From contig CAJOGD010000008.1 of NCBI GenBank assembly GCA_905233975.1, positions 1 to 54,687 of the forward strand: 54,687 nucleotides of DNA, read 5' to 3'. Origin of the DNA: an uncultured Alphaproteobacteria bacterium. Lineage in GTDB: Bacteria > Pseudomonadota > Alphaproteobacteria > Rs-D84. A program made the position numbers and the translations under genes. This document shows positions 1-9,030 of this stretch, piece by piece. Every line of letters begins with the position of its first letter. Position 1 is the first letter of the stretch. The notes beneath the pieces were generated by a model. The model had not been told where the DNA came from. It worked only from the letters and a program-made list of their open reading frames with translations, and did no database searches.

Positions 1-121
1 TTTCCAATTCATGTGTCACATATTTTAACGACGTCGCGGTTTTGCGGTCCGCCGCTTCTTCCGCCACCGCCGGCAACACCGCCGCCAACAACCCGAACAA
101 TAAAAACTTTTTCAAATACAT
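1..121 (-). CDS. Secreted repeat-family protein, N-terminal fragment cut by the window edge
   Basis: The visible 40 codons encode a signal peptide beginning MYLKKFLLFGLLAAVLPAVA, followed by EEAADRKTATSLKYV. This matches the N-termini of the paralogues at 23599, 36587, 41244 and 47393 almost residue for residue, so this is a fifth close member of the same family. The ATG is preceded by a strong ribosome binding site (GGGGAGG). The gene runs off the left edge, so its variable region is not visible. It starts 46 bases after the terminator of RNA copy A, with no promoter in between. Function is unknown; export to the periplasm or cell surface is inferred from the signal peptide. Confidence 0.85.
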   Translation of the reverse strand, partial: MYLKKFLLFGLLAAVLPAVAEEAADRKTATSLKYVTHELE

Positions 122-166
122 TTTCCTCCCCTTTTTTTCCTTTCACTAACCACTAACACTTACACT

Positions 167-392
167 AAAAACACCGCAATGGAAACCAAGCGGTCGGGGC
201 GTTGAGAAATCATACTATCAGTGATCCCGATGGCCTTTGGATAAACCTATTGTATTGCCATCGGCACCCCGAGCCATGTCGGGGACATCAGTTAACGATG
301 CAAAAGCATTGGGAAACCACAATGGATTACGATGCTTTGCACCGGATAGTACGGGCTTCTCAGGGCCCCGGGACAGACTTCCAATCTGACCC
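167..392 (-). ncRNA. Structured RNA family 1, copy A
   Basis: About 226 nt from the predicted start to the T-tract. It shares the architecture of copies B, C and D: a 5' hairpin (CAGAT/GTCTG), a closing helix (CGGGG/CCCCG), a TGAGAA/TTCTCA helix, an arm (TACTATC/GATAGTA), an inner stem-loop carrying TCGTAATCC, a CCCCGA/TCGGGG hairpin followed by GGGGTGCC, a GATGGC/GCCATC hairpin, and a terminator (CCGC/GCGG then TTTTT). Helix sequences differ from the other copies while pairing is kept. It lies just upstream of the partial paralogue, in the same orientation. Confidence 0.8.
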
Positions 393-398
393 ACGAAC

Positions 399-428
399 AT
401 TCTAACAAATATTGATATTTTAACGCAA
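399..428 (-). promoter_or_regulatory. Promoter of RNA copy A
   Basis: TTGCGT and TAGAAT with an 18-base spacer. The same -35/-10 arrangement and spacer length occur at RNA copies B, C, D and E. The predicted transcription start is near 392. Confidence 0.75.
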
Positions 429-448
429 GAGAAAAAATTTAAGATTGT

Positions 449-479
449 AAAAAACATCGTCGGCAATTACTTGCCGACG
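449..479 (-). terminator. Intrinsic terminator of the 112-aa gene
   Basis: A perfect 9-bp stem CGTCGGCAA/TTGCCGACG with a GTAA loop is followed by ATGTTTTTT on the minus strand. It ends the transcript of the gene at 518-856 and separates it from the promoter of RNA copy A. Confidence 0.8.
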
Positions 480-517
480 TGCTCTCCTTCCTTCCGGAAA
501 CCGGAAACTTTGTATGG

Positions 518-856
518 TTATGCCGCCATCGCGACCGTTCCATTTGATTTGTCCGCATCCGCGTCCATTATGCGCTTTGCTTCGGCGAACACCATTTCTT
601 TGACCCGCAACGCCAATTCACGTGTTTCAAGTGTTTCGGCGGCGACATCAAAGTTGTCTGTCCGGATTTGCAAAGACACATATGCCCCTATTAAAGACGT
701 CCGCGGCAAATCTTCGATAGAACGCGGTGAATTGTTATGGCCAATTTGCAATTCATCGCTAAGCGACACGATTTGTCGGTCGGCATTTACCCACACGACT
801 GTGCTTAACACTTTGTGCAGCGCAATCATGATTTCTTTTATACTCTTTTGTTGCAT
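518..856 (-). CDS. Hypothetical protein, 112 aa
   Basis: I do not recognise this protein. It begins MQQKSIKEIMIALHKVLSTV, has no signal peptide or membrane segment, and has a helical, charged C-terminal half (residues about 70-100). The minus-strand reading is preferred over the overlapping plus-strand frame because its ATG has a good ribosome binding site (GGAGG, about 9 bases upstream) and a strong intrinsic terminator follows it. It lies downstream of the phospholipase D gene on the same strand, separated by 260 bases of AT-rich DNA. That gap holds an inverted repeat (CGAAAATCC at 969, GGATTTTCG at 989) and no gene I can support. Confidence 0.65.
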   Translation of the reverse strand: MQQKSIKEIMIALHKVLSTVVWVNADRQIVSLSDELQIGHNNSPRSIEDLPRTSLIGAYVSLQIRTDNFDVAAETLETRELALRVKEMVFAEAKRIMDADADKSNGTVAMAA

Positions 857-1116
857 GTGTGTGTCCCTCCTTTCTGGGCGTTGTTGTTGAAAAATAAGCC
901 GAATTTGTATTTACATCGTGTATTTACATCTTTCCGACTTAAAATTCCAAACGTTTGTTTGTTTTGCCCGAAAATCCGCGTTTTTACGGGATTTTCGAAC
1001 GTTTTTTCTTGTGTCCCGTTGTCTATACAGAGATGATAGAATAAAAACGAATCGTGGGTCAAGAGAAAAAATTAAAAAAAATGAAAAAAATTTAAAAAAT
1101 TTTCAACCGATTGTTA

Positions 1117-2697
1117 TTAGACGAATTTTTCCGGAATAATTTTTGCAATTGTTTTAAATATGCGTCTAAAAATTGTCGTGTCGGGGTCATGATGATATAT
1201 GCGCGGGGTCGTATCACCGGTTCGAAACCCGTCCCAAGTGGTCCGACCGTCATTAATCGTCACGTGCCACGATGTCTTTGTGTCATCAATAATCATATCG
1301 CGCAGTTTTGCGGCAAATTCAGGGCTTTCGAATATCGCGACGTTTTCCGTATTATAATATGCGCTGCGCGGATCCAGGTTGAAACTGCCTATCCATGAAA
1401 TTTTGTCGTCGAATACGATTGTCTTGCTGTGCATGACGGAAAAGCTTGATTGTTTGCGCGTGCGGTCGTGCAATTTGCCGCGTCGATTCTCCGCCGAAGA
1501 CATAAATTCATATACATCGACGCCGGCGCGAATAAGTTTTTTTCTGTATTTTTCCCATTTGCTAAAAACGGTTGGTGCATTTGTTGATGCAAGTGAATTT
1601 GTGACAATTGTGACATGAACGCCGGACTTTTCGCCGCCGCGTATCATCTGCATTCCGCCACGCCCGGGAACAAAGTATGCGGCGGAAACATATGCGGATT
1701 TTTTCGTTGCAATCCAAAGTTTATTAAGTGCGCGCATAATTTTCCCGCGATAGTTTTCTTTTTTTATCATTGGCATTTCAACCTTGCGCGGGCTGTCCGC
1801 CAGAAATTGTCCATGTCCCCAACAGAAATCAAAATTTTTCCGCCCGTATTCGCGCACGACCAACGAAATAATGGTGTTGTATCGTTTAAGATTTTTTGTG
1901 CCGATTTGTTCTTGGCGTCGGAATTGTTTTTCAAGTTTTTGCATTGCGCGCCGCGAACACGCCTTTGGTATGACGGACGCCGGCACAGATAATTCATAGT
2001 TCCAATATTCATTAAAACTTTCGGTTGCGTCATTTGTTATCTTGCCAATAAACAACACGTCTGTGTCGGAAAAGTTCGATGCGGTTTCCGGCATGAAATA
2101 ATTACTGCCTATATTTCGGCCGCCGGTAATCAGTGCGACATTATCGACAATGAAGAGTTTATTGTGCATGCGCGAATTTAACCGATTAAAATCCAAAAGC
2201 ATTTGCGGATAGTATAAAAGTCGCGACCGGTGTTTTACGACATTAAAAACCTTTACTTCTATATTTGGGTGTTGGTTCAATACGATTACATCGGCAATAT
2301 CAGAATTTGTTCCATAATCGTCGATAAGTATTCGCACCCGGACACCGCGGTCGGCGGCGTTTTTCAATTCGCCGATAAGAACGTGTGCCGAAAAATCATT
2401 ACTATATATATATGTCTGTAGATCAATAGTCTTGGTTGCCATGCGGGCGAACGCGGCGCGAATAATAAATGCGGAAAGTCCGTCATCGATAAGTGTTGCG
2501 CCACTAATATTTTCCCCGGCGCTTAATTCTTTTTTATATGCCTTCGCGATAGGTGTTGTTTCGGGATTGTAATCAAAATCTTTCGCGGTTATTTTGGGTT
2601 TGTAATTGCAAAGCCTTTTGTCTTTCATACTGGTCGGAATTGTGCAACCCAAAAAAGAAAACTTTGTTCGTGGCGGAAAATCATTTTCATTTGTCAT
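1117..2697 (-). CDS. Phospholipase D superfamily protein, cardiolipin synthase C-like
   Basis: A 526-aa protein with the two HKD motifs that define the phospholipase D superfamily: HNKLFIVD at residues 178-185 and HSKTIVFD at 423-430, each followed by a GG/GS-N stretch. The pattern around the first motif resembles ClsC (YmdC), which makes cardiolipin from phosphatidylglycerol and phosphatidylethanolamine. Substrate is inferred from family. There is no signal peptide; a cytoplasmic or membrane-associated location is likely. The ATG has no Shine-Dalgarno sequence and lies 7 bases downstream of a clear TATAAT, so the mRNA may be leaderless. Other phosphotransferases of the family cannot be excluded. 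Confidence 0.85.
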   Translation of the reverse strand: MTNENDFPPRTKFSFLGCTIPTSMKDKRLCNYKPKITAKDFDYNPETTPIAKAYKKELSAGENISGATLIDDGLSAFIIRAAFARMATKTIDLQTYIYSNDFSAHVLIGELKNAADRGVRVRILIDDYGTNSDIADVIVLNQHPNIEVKVFNVVKHRSRLLYYPQMLLDFNRLNSRMHNKLFIVDNVALITGGRNIGSNYFMPETASNFSDTDVLFIGKITNDATESFNEYWNYELSVPASVIPKACSRRAMQKLEKQFRRQEQIGTKNLKRYNTIISLVVREYGRKNFDFCWGHGQFLADSPRKVEMPMIKKENYRGKIMRALNKLWIATKKSAYVSAAYFVPGRGGMQMIRGGEKSGVHVTIVTNSLASTNAPTVFSKWEKYRKKLIRAGVDVYEFMSSAENRRGKLHDRTRKQSSFSVMHSKTIVFDDKISWIGSFNLDPRSAYYNTENVAIFESPEFAAKLRDMIIDDTKTSWHVTINDGRTTWDGFRTGDTTPRIYHHDPDTTIFRRIFKTIAKIIPEKFV

Positions 2698-2703
2698 GCC
2701 GAC

Positions 2704-2732
2704 ATTATACCAATTTGCGCTTTTTTGCGCAA
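2704..2732 (-). promoter_or_regulatory. Promoter of the phospholipase D gene, start codon at the predicted +1
   Basis: TTGCGC, 17-base spacer, TATAAT, then six bases and the ATG. The predicted transcription start coincides with the A of the start codon. Confidence 0.7.
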
Positions 2733-2858
2733 GTTTTATTTCCCGGCATCAAAGATGTGATTCCCAAAAAACTTTTTTTTAGAATGTATGTTCATTTTTC
2801 GCTTGCGTTAAATTTCTATAAAATGTTAAACTTTACACAAAGGAAGGAAAATTTTACC

Positions 2859-5800
2859 ATGAAACGACTTGCTCTATTTATTGGTGGACTGTTGGTGTTG
2901 CCCGCATTTGCTGAGGTTGCGCCGATTTTCTATACGGAAAATGACGCGATGGAATACGCCGATGCAATGTATGATGAAAACGGTTTTTTGATAATTTCCG
3001 ATGAAGAAATTGTTGATGCCGACACAGATGTCGTCACACAAAAAACACCTGTCAAGGCTTCGCGCGCGCCGGTGAATTCAACACCGGTGGGGACGCGAAC
3101 AACCGCGTCGCGTGCAATTCCGACGTCCGGCACCTCGGCCACATCTGGGCGTGGGTCGGCAAATGGTAATTCATCGCGCGCGGTTGCGGCGCGAACAACA
3201 ACGAATGCTTCGCCGCGTTCTACGGCGTCACGAACGGTCGCATCACGCGGAACATCGGCCACATCGCCACGAACAACCGCAACGATAACATCTACGCGGA
3301 CGACAACAAATACTGCGGCGACGCGTGCGGCGGCCACGCGTGCGACGGGTGGTTCGTCGCGTGCATCGGCAAATGGTGCAAGTGTTGCGCGAACCGGAAC
3401 TGTGGCGGGGCGTACAGCAACCGCGGGGCGGACGACGGCGGCGCGAACAACAAAAACATCTGCGGGTGTGGCGCGTGCGACAACGACCGGTGCGGGACGT
3501 ATATCTGTCAATAGCGAACGTGTAAATCCGGGTGCCAAGGTTGGAACCACGACATTGGTCGCCGGCGTATCGGCGAATGCCGATGGCACAACAACGCTGT
3601 ATAATGCAAACAATCGTTCGGGATCGACGAGTCGTATGCCAACAATTCGTATGGCGTCGTTAAACAGCGGTTCAACGGACGAGGTATCAATTGCGGCCAC
3701 AACCGCGGAAATGGACGATTTGGCGGAATTGACCGATTACTGCAAGGCGCAATATGCGTCGTGCATGGATAATTATTGCAACGTCTTGGACGATAACCAG
3801 GGCCGTTGCAGTTGCAGTGGAAATTTGAAGAGTTATGCCAAGACCGAGGCGGCATTAAAATCGGCAACCGAAGAATTACAAGAAGTTGCGCAAAAGATTC
3901 AATACATTGGCCTGACCACGCGTGAGGTTGAAACGTTATTCGCCGAAACCGCGGCCGAAGAAACCATGCGGCAAAAGGGCACCGACAATAGCGCATTAAA
4001 GACCAGTCTTGACAAGGTTAAAAACATGATAATCGATGTTAAATCCGGCGGCACCACCAGCAGTACCGACACCGGTTTAAATTTCGATTTGTCCGGACTT
4101 TTAGAATTTTCGTTTGATAGCACCGGCTTTGACCTGGCGTCATTATTCGGTACATCAAGTGCGGGCAGTGTCAGCAACCAACGCGGTGAAGAACTTTATA
4201 AAACCGCGGCGGCGCGTTGCAAAACGTCTGTGTTAAAGGCGTGCACCGCGCGCGGTGTTGATGCGTCGCTTATTACGAATGCGTACGATTTGGAAATCGA
4301 TCGTGAATGTATGGCGTATGAACGCAGTTTGAATGATTCCAACGATGAAATGTTGGCGACGGTTCGCAATGCGAAAAGCGTTCTGCAAAAGGCGCGTTTG
4401 ATGGTCGCACAACAAAAGAACGCGTATGATATGCGCGGTTGTATCAATGCGCTGGACGCATGTATGCAAGATGAATTTGTTTGCGGTTCCGACTATGAAA
4501 ACTGTCTTGACCCAACGGGACGTTATATCGTGAACGGTGAAATCGTGGTGGGCAGCCAACCCGGCCACGCCATCGATCCGGAATTAAGTAATAATGTCGC
4601 AAGTGTAATGACAAGTGACGTTTGTCGTGTGAATCTTTATCGGACATGGAATTTCTTGAAAGACAACGGTGATGTGGAACAATGTGTGGCGCATACCGGC
4701 AACAGTAATGGGCCAACCTATGAATCTTATCCAAGCACCTATGATCAACACAATGCATGGGGCAGTGGCACCGGCGACACACTTGTTGCGTATATTGAAA
4801 ATACGGTGACGGGCATTCCGGATAAAACAAGTGAAAATATGTCGCGCTATCTGCAAAACAAAATCGGTTATAACAAGGATAATCGGAACTTTGGTATGTG
4901 CATGTCGGTCCTTAATAAATGCCAGGATTATACATATACCAACAGTAACGAAACATATAATCCAAAGAACGAGGTTATTAAACAATACCTTGGCCGTATT
5001 TTGGTTCAGATCAAGGCGAAACAAGATGAAATATTGGCGAACTATGCCGAAACATGTGTCAGTGACGTGACAACATGCCTGAATCAGAACGGATACCCAT
5101 ACGATGTTGAACCGGGTGATTGGTCCAGTGCCGAAACGGTCAAGGCGAACATCGCGGTTAATGCCTGTCGTGCCCAGGTTGTGACCTGTATGTCGGTGAA
5201 TGGCTATTCAATCGAAACGCCGACGCCAACGGAAATGAATTGCTGGGTCCAAGGGTTATTGTTTAGTTCGTCCAGTACGGAATGTCTGCGCGATAATACG
5301 GGCGGTGGCGGCGGCGATACGGGTTGTTCGCTTAGCAATCCGTCGGCCTGTGACTATTCGCAGTGCAACGCACTGGCCACCAGTACGAGCAATTTGGTCA
5401 CATGGTGCACAACCGGTACCAAGAACGAATGCAAATACACATCTGATTGCACAACGCCGCAACCAACCGAATATACGGTCACAATTGATTGCAATGGCGG
5501 TGTGTTTTCTTCTAAAGCAAGCCAGGGTATCGGGACTGGCACATTAACCACAGAAAATAGGCGTGTACATTTAATGCCAAGCCTGTGCGCACTTAGCACC
5601 GCCGATGTGCAGGGGTGGAGTTGTTCTGACGGTGTCCATACTGACGAATCCCAGGCGACCAGTTGGTTTACGGTAGATTCGAATAATTGGACCTGTACCG
5701 CCATATGGAAAAGAAAGGGTGGGGAGACAGGTACCCCAGATTGGTTAATCGTTAACCTGAATAATGGTTCGCAATCGGGCGCGACCAGTGCATCGCCGAA

Positions 5801-6680
5801 TACACTGTATGTTGATAAAAACGGTTTGTGCAGTGGTGTCTATGGCACGACCGTAACCACCAATACTGGTTGTCCGGCCACATCATTAACCAGTATAACC
5901 GTCCCGTCTGTATCTGGTGGAACACCGGTATTCAAAAGGTTCGATTATAACGGTGACGGTTTGCAATATATCGCGTCCAACGGTTTGATTGATGAAACTC
6001 TGTTCGCGGGGCTTGCGGGATCGACAACCGCGTCCAGTGTCACACTTACGGCACAATGGGGAACCCAGACAGAATACACGTATATCGCGTTCTATCCGAC
6101 GAATGGAACATGGCAAACATTGTCGTCCACACCGTCGGCCAGTGAATATGACCTTTATACGGATTTTGATATTGCTTTCTATCCGGCTAAGGTTGTTTGT
6201 TCTGAATCTGGCGATATGTGCACTAATGTCGGTTCGCCGTCAAGGGTTCATTATAACACAAGCACCGGTTACAGCATGCAATCGCTTGCGGCGTCGTCCA
6301 AGGACGGTTGGACATTGCGCGGGTATTATTCGAAACAATTGCCTGTGACCGCATTAAGCGACGCGACCGGCAAGGCGTGGCCGCGTGGTAATCTGGGCTC
6401 GACAATTTCGAACATGCCAACAGATTGGGTTTTGGCTTTACCGGCGGGAACGAATTTCACCGACAGAACATTGAAAATGTATGCCGCCTATGCCAAGAAT
6501 TGTCCGACATCGGTATCGAATGGCTATTGCAGTATGAGTATCGGTACCACCGGCGCGGTCGTGTATAATGCCGGGTGCAATAGTGGCTATACCCAGGTTG
6601 GTTCCGGCGCAGACATAACATGCCAATCCGGCGTTACCCCGGATGATGCAGACTGGCGGGAAATCATTATCCCAGACTAA
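2859..6680 (+). CDS. Large secreted Cys-rich protein with a Ser/Thr/Ala/Arg-rich region and Flg_new-like repeats
   Basis: 1273 aa. The ATG at 2859 is chosen over an upstream in-frame start because it follows AAGGAAGGAAA and opens a signal peptide (MKRLALFIGGLLVLPAFA). Residues about 60-220 are low-complexity T/A/S/R/G sequence. Residues about 250-850 carry repeated paired cysteines spaced by about six residues (CKAQYASC, CINALDAC, CVSDVTTC, CRAQVVTC). The C-terminal part contains segments ending in AQWG or YAAYAKNC with GWTLRGYYS, resembling Listeria-Bacteroides (Flg_new/InlB B) repeats. It is the first of four adjacent secreted proteins with this C-terminal style. A cell-surface or envelope role is inferred; no enzyme motif is visible. 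Confidence 0.85.
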   Translation: MKRLALFIGGLLVLPAFAEVAPIFYTENDAMEYADAMYDENGFLIISDEEIVDADTDVVTQKTPVKASRAPVNSTPVGTRTTASRAIPTSGTSATSGRGSANGNSSRAVAARTTTNASPRSTASRTVASRGTSATSPRTTATITSTRTTTNTAATRAAATRATGGSSRASANGASVARTGTVAGRTATAGRTTAARTTKTSAGVARATTTGAGRISVNSERVNPGAKVGTTTLVAGVSANADGTTTLYNANNRSGSTSRMPTIRMASLNSGSTDEVSIAATTAEMDDLAELTDYCKAQYASCMDNYCNVLDDNQGRCSCSGNLKSYAKTEAALKSATEELQEVAQKIQYIGLTTREVETLFAETAAEETMRQKGTDNSALKTSLDKVKNMIIDVKSGGTTSSTDTGLNFDLSGLLEFSFDSTGFDLASLFGTSSAGSVSNQRGEELYKTAAARCKTSVLKACTARGVDASLITNAYDLEIDRECMAYERSLNDSNDEMLATVRNAKSVLQKARLMVAQQKNAYDMRGCINALDACMQDEFVCGSDYENCLDPTGRYIVNGEIVVGSQPGHAIDPELSNNVASVMTSDVCRVNLYRTWNFLKDNGDVEQCVAHTGNSNGPTYESYPSTYDQHNAWGSGTGDTLVAYIENTVTGIPDKTSENMSRYLQNKIGYNKDNRNFGMCMSVLNKCQDYTYTNSNETYNPKNEVIKQYLGRILVQIKAKQDEILANYAETCVSDVTTCLNQNGYPYDVEPGDWSSAETVKANIAVNACRAQVVTCMSVNGYSIETPTPTEMNCWVQGLLFSSSSTECLRDNTGGGGGDTGCSLSNPSACDYSQCNALATSTSNLVTWCTTGTKNECKYTSDCTTPQPTEYTVTIDCNGGVFSSKASQGIGTGTLTTENRRVHLMPSLCALSTADVQGWSCSDGVHTDESQATSWFTVDSNNWTCTAIWKRKGGETGTPDWLIVNLNNGSQSGATSASPNTLYVDKNGLCSGVYGTTVTTNTGCPATSLTSITVPSVSGGTPVFKRFDYNGDGLQYIASNGLIDETLFAGLAGSTTASSVTLTAQWGTQTEYTYIAFYPTNGTWQTLSSTPSASEYDLYTDFDIAFYPAKVVCSESGDMCTNVGSPSRVHYNTSTGYSMQSLAASSKDGWTLRGYYSKQLPVTALSDATGKAWPRGNLGSTISNMPTDWVLALPAGTNFTDRTLKMYAAYAKNCPTSVSNGYCSMSIGTTGAVVYNAGCNSGYTQVGSGADITCQSGVTPDDADWREIIIPD

Positions 6681-6705
6681 GTTTTAAACAAATTGGAATA
6701 CGATC

Positions 6706-9000
6706 ATGAAAAAAACAACATTTATTTATTCTTTTTGTGGGTGTTTTTTGACAAGTGCGGCGGTGGCAATGTCGCTGTATATGAACGTTGGTGAAAACAG
6801 CCAGTGTGATCGTTATTGCATGGTTAATCCCGGCACCGGTCAATGCTGTCCAACCCGTTCGACTGTGTCAAAATTGAATATTTCGTCTGGGGCTAATAAG
6901 GTTTTAGATGGTTTGTACATTAATGGCGTAAAGTTGTTCGATTATGATGGAACGCCGCGCAGTCTTTCGGCAACAGAACTTGAATTAATTGACGAGGCAT
7001 CGTCCGGCACCGTTCCAACAGTTACCAAAAAACAGTATAACCAGGGAACACAATTTGTGGTTATCGATGACGATGGCGAATTCGAAATTACAAATGAACC
7101 GCAACGTGGTGCGAACTGTGACGCGGTAAAGATGGTTTTAAAAACGTGTCTTGGTTATGAATATTGTCATGACGGAACGAATCCCGATTGCAGTACACCA
7201 ACGTATTGTAAAAATCCGCAGACGATTGGAACGATATATTACAAACAGGGCGAAGGGTATTTCAGTGAGCCTGGGCGGTCAAATTCTTCGCGTTATAACG
7301 ATAACAGTTTTTCGGGCGGAACCGACTTGGTCGCCCCAAGCGCCCCAAGTGGTATGACCGGTCAGGGGCCAAATGGAACCGTCACCATCTATAATCCCGT
7401 TTTTCGTGGTTGGTTCACAAGTTGGTTCAACAGCAGTTCCACAAACAAGTCTTCGTATATAAATCGCAGTGCGACCCCATTGCGCAGCATTGGACATGCG
7501 TATATACCACGTAATAGTGCGGATTTGGCCAGCAATAAACTTTTCTTGCGCGATCCGAATTGGATTGTTCATACGAATCTCAGTTGCGGAACCGGTGAAT
7601 ATTATGAGATGAATCTTTATGCCGGTTGGGCCGAAGGTTGCAAAGAAGGTGGGTGCACTTTGTTGATTCAAAACAAAACGCCACAGTATAATTATCCCGA
7701 TCCAAATGGCAATGTGGGCAGTTGGTTGCCCGGTGCCGTCACATATCAGTATTCTTGCCCAACGGGCCAGATTCCCGGGACGGTTCCATTTCAACATGGG
7801 CGCTATACATATAATTTGACCACCAGTACGACCGGCTGTGTCGATGCCGGCGTATGCGAACGTGGCGAACAGATGAATACGTACGGTGTGTGCGTGGATA
7901 TGTCTGGCAACACCGAATATGTCGAAGGTGATTCCGGTAATCGCCAAGAACCGGCAATGATTCAGGATGCGTCTGGGTGCTGGTGGGTGTATGATTTCGA
8001 TATTGTTTTCCACGCGCGGCCGAACAAGCCAAATGTCGGCGAATTTGTCGCGGGAACGACTTTCGAGAACGATTCCGATATTACCGTATCGCACAGATAT
8101 GGCGAAGGGTTTTATAGAAATAATACCGCTGTGACGGGTATCACAACATTGCCAACGTCAACGAATTACTGGTTGCGTGGGTATTATGGTCAAAATTTCA
8201 ATTACATTGCACCGGATAATAGTGTTCTGCCGATTACCGATGTTATTACCAACAGTTCCACCACCAAAGGAACGGTTTGGGGCGGACGTTTTGCGGTTCC
8301 CGCCGGCGCAACATCTATGAGTTTTGGATCACCGAATCTTAAGGTCAAGGTCTGCAACGGCAGCACTACAAACGCACCAACAAACGTTAGTGTTAATGTT
8401 TATGGCGGTTGGGCGCACAAGTGTGATGGCGCACATGGCGATTGCGGTATTCAGATATATACCGGGACCAGTGGCGCATATACGGCCGGTGACGTTAAAT
8501 ACAATCATTCATGTGATGAAGGCTATGTCCTTGGGGGCGGTGACGATAGTAATTCATATTATGTCCAATGCAAGCCTTCAACGGTCACGAACATAACATA
8601 TTCCTTTGATAAATACAAAATTTACAACGGCGTCGGGTATTCAGATGCGAACAATTGCACACCTGTGTTAACGGGTGGCACATGCAACGTGGGCAGCACG
8701 ATTACATTACCAACAATAACAGATTCGACATGCGGCGGAACAAACTATCGGTTCGCAAGATGGCTTACACCCGACAACGTTGCACACGAATGTGGCGACA
8801 CAGTGAATTGTTCTGTTTCCGTCTTTAGCGGCGAACAGGCCAATATAACGGGTATCCTGTGTGATTGTAATGTCACATATAGCGGCAGTTCGCACCTTGA
8901 TTCCGTATGTGCAACGGCATGTGCCACCGTCGGTGGGCGGCCGAATCTTGCGGTTGGTTTTACGGTTGATGAAAATGTCGATGCCGATAGTTCGATATAA
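6706..9000 (+). CDS. Secreted Cys-rich protein with Flg_new-like repeats
   Basis: 764 aa, beginning with a signal peptide (MKKTTFIYSFCGCFLTSAAV). The N-terminal part has many cysteines (CDRYC, QCC). Two or three modules follow the same plan as its neighbours: a RGW or RGYY motif, a stretch leading to LYAGWAEGC or VYGGWAHKC, a GxC motif, and YxxSCxxG. This is like the Flg_new family, which is found in bacterial surface proteins. It begins 25 bases after the preceding gene with only a weak ribosome binding site (GGAA), consistent with cotranscription. It is an envelope or surface protein of unknown ligand. Confidence 0.8.
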   Translation: MKKTTFIYSFCGCFLTSAAVAMSLYMNVGENSQCDRYCMVNPGTGQCCPTRSTVSKLNISSGANKVLDGLYINGVKLFDYDGTPRSLSATELELIDEASSGTVPTVTKKQYNQGTQFVVIDDDGEFEITNEPQRGANCDAVKMVLKTCLGYEYCHDGTNPDCSTPTYCKNPQTIGTIYYKQGEGYFSEPGRSNSSRYNDNSFSGGTDLVAPSAPSGMTGQGPNGTVTIYNPVFRGWFTSWFNSSSTNKSSYINRSATPLRSIGHAYIPRNSADLASNKLFLRDPNWIVHTNLSCGTGEYYEMNLYAGWAEGCKEGGCTLLIQNKTPQYNYPDPNGNVGSWLPGAVTYQYSCPTGQIPGTVPFQHGRYTYNLTTSTTGCVDAGVCERGEQMNTYGVCVDMSGNTEYVEGDSGNRQEPAMIQDASGCWWVYDFDIVFHARPNKPNVGEFVAGTTFENDSDITVSHRYGEGFYRNNTAVTGITTLPTSTNYWLRGYYGQNFNYIAPDNSVLPITDVITNSSTTKGTVWGGRFAVPAGATSMSFGSPNLKVKVCNGSTTNAPTNVSVNVYGGWAHKCDGAHGDCGIQIYTGTSGAYTAGDVKYNHSCDEGYVLGGGDDSNSYYVQCKPSTVTNITYSFDKYKIYNGVGYSDANNCTPVLTGGTCNVGSTITLPTITDSTCGGTNYRFARWLTPDNVAHECGDTVNCSVSVFSGEQANITGILCDCNVTYSGSSHLDSVCATACATVGGRPNLAVGFTVDENVDADSSI

Positions 9001-9030
9001 TGGGGTAACATTTTGATTTTTGGGGGAATC

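Noticed and set aside
471-890. Plus-strand frame of 139 codons overlapping the 112-aa gene.
   Set aside because: The minus-strand gene has GGAGG before its ATG and a perfect terminator after its stop; the plus frame lacks both.
2930-3700. Long minus-strand frame opposite the Thr/Ala/Arg-rich region.
   Set aside because: It is the complement of low-complexity GC-rich codons, has no ribosome binding site and gives a composition-biased product.
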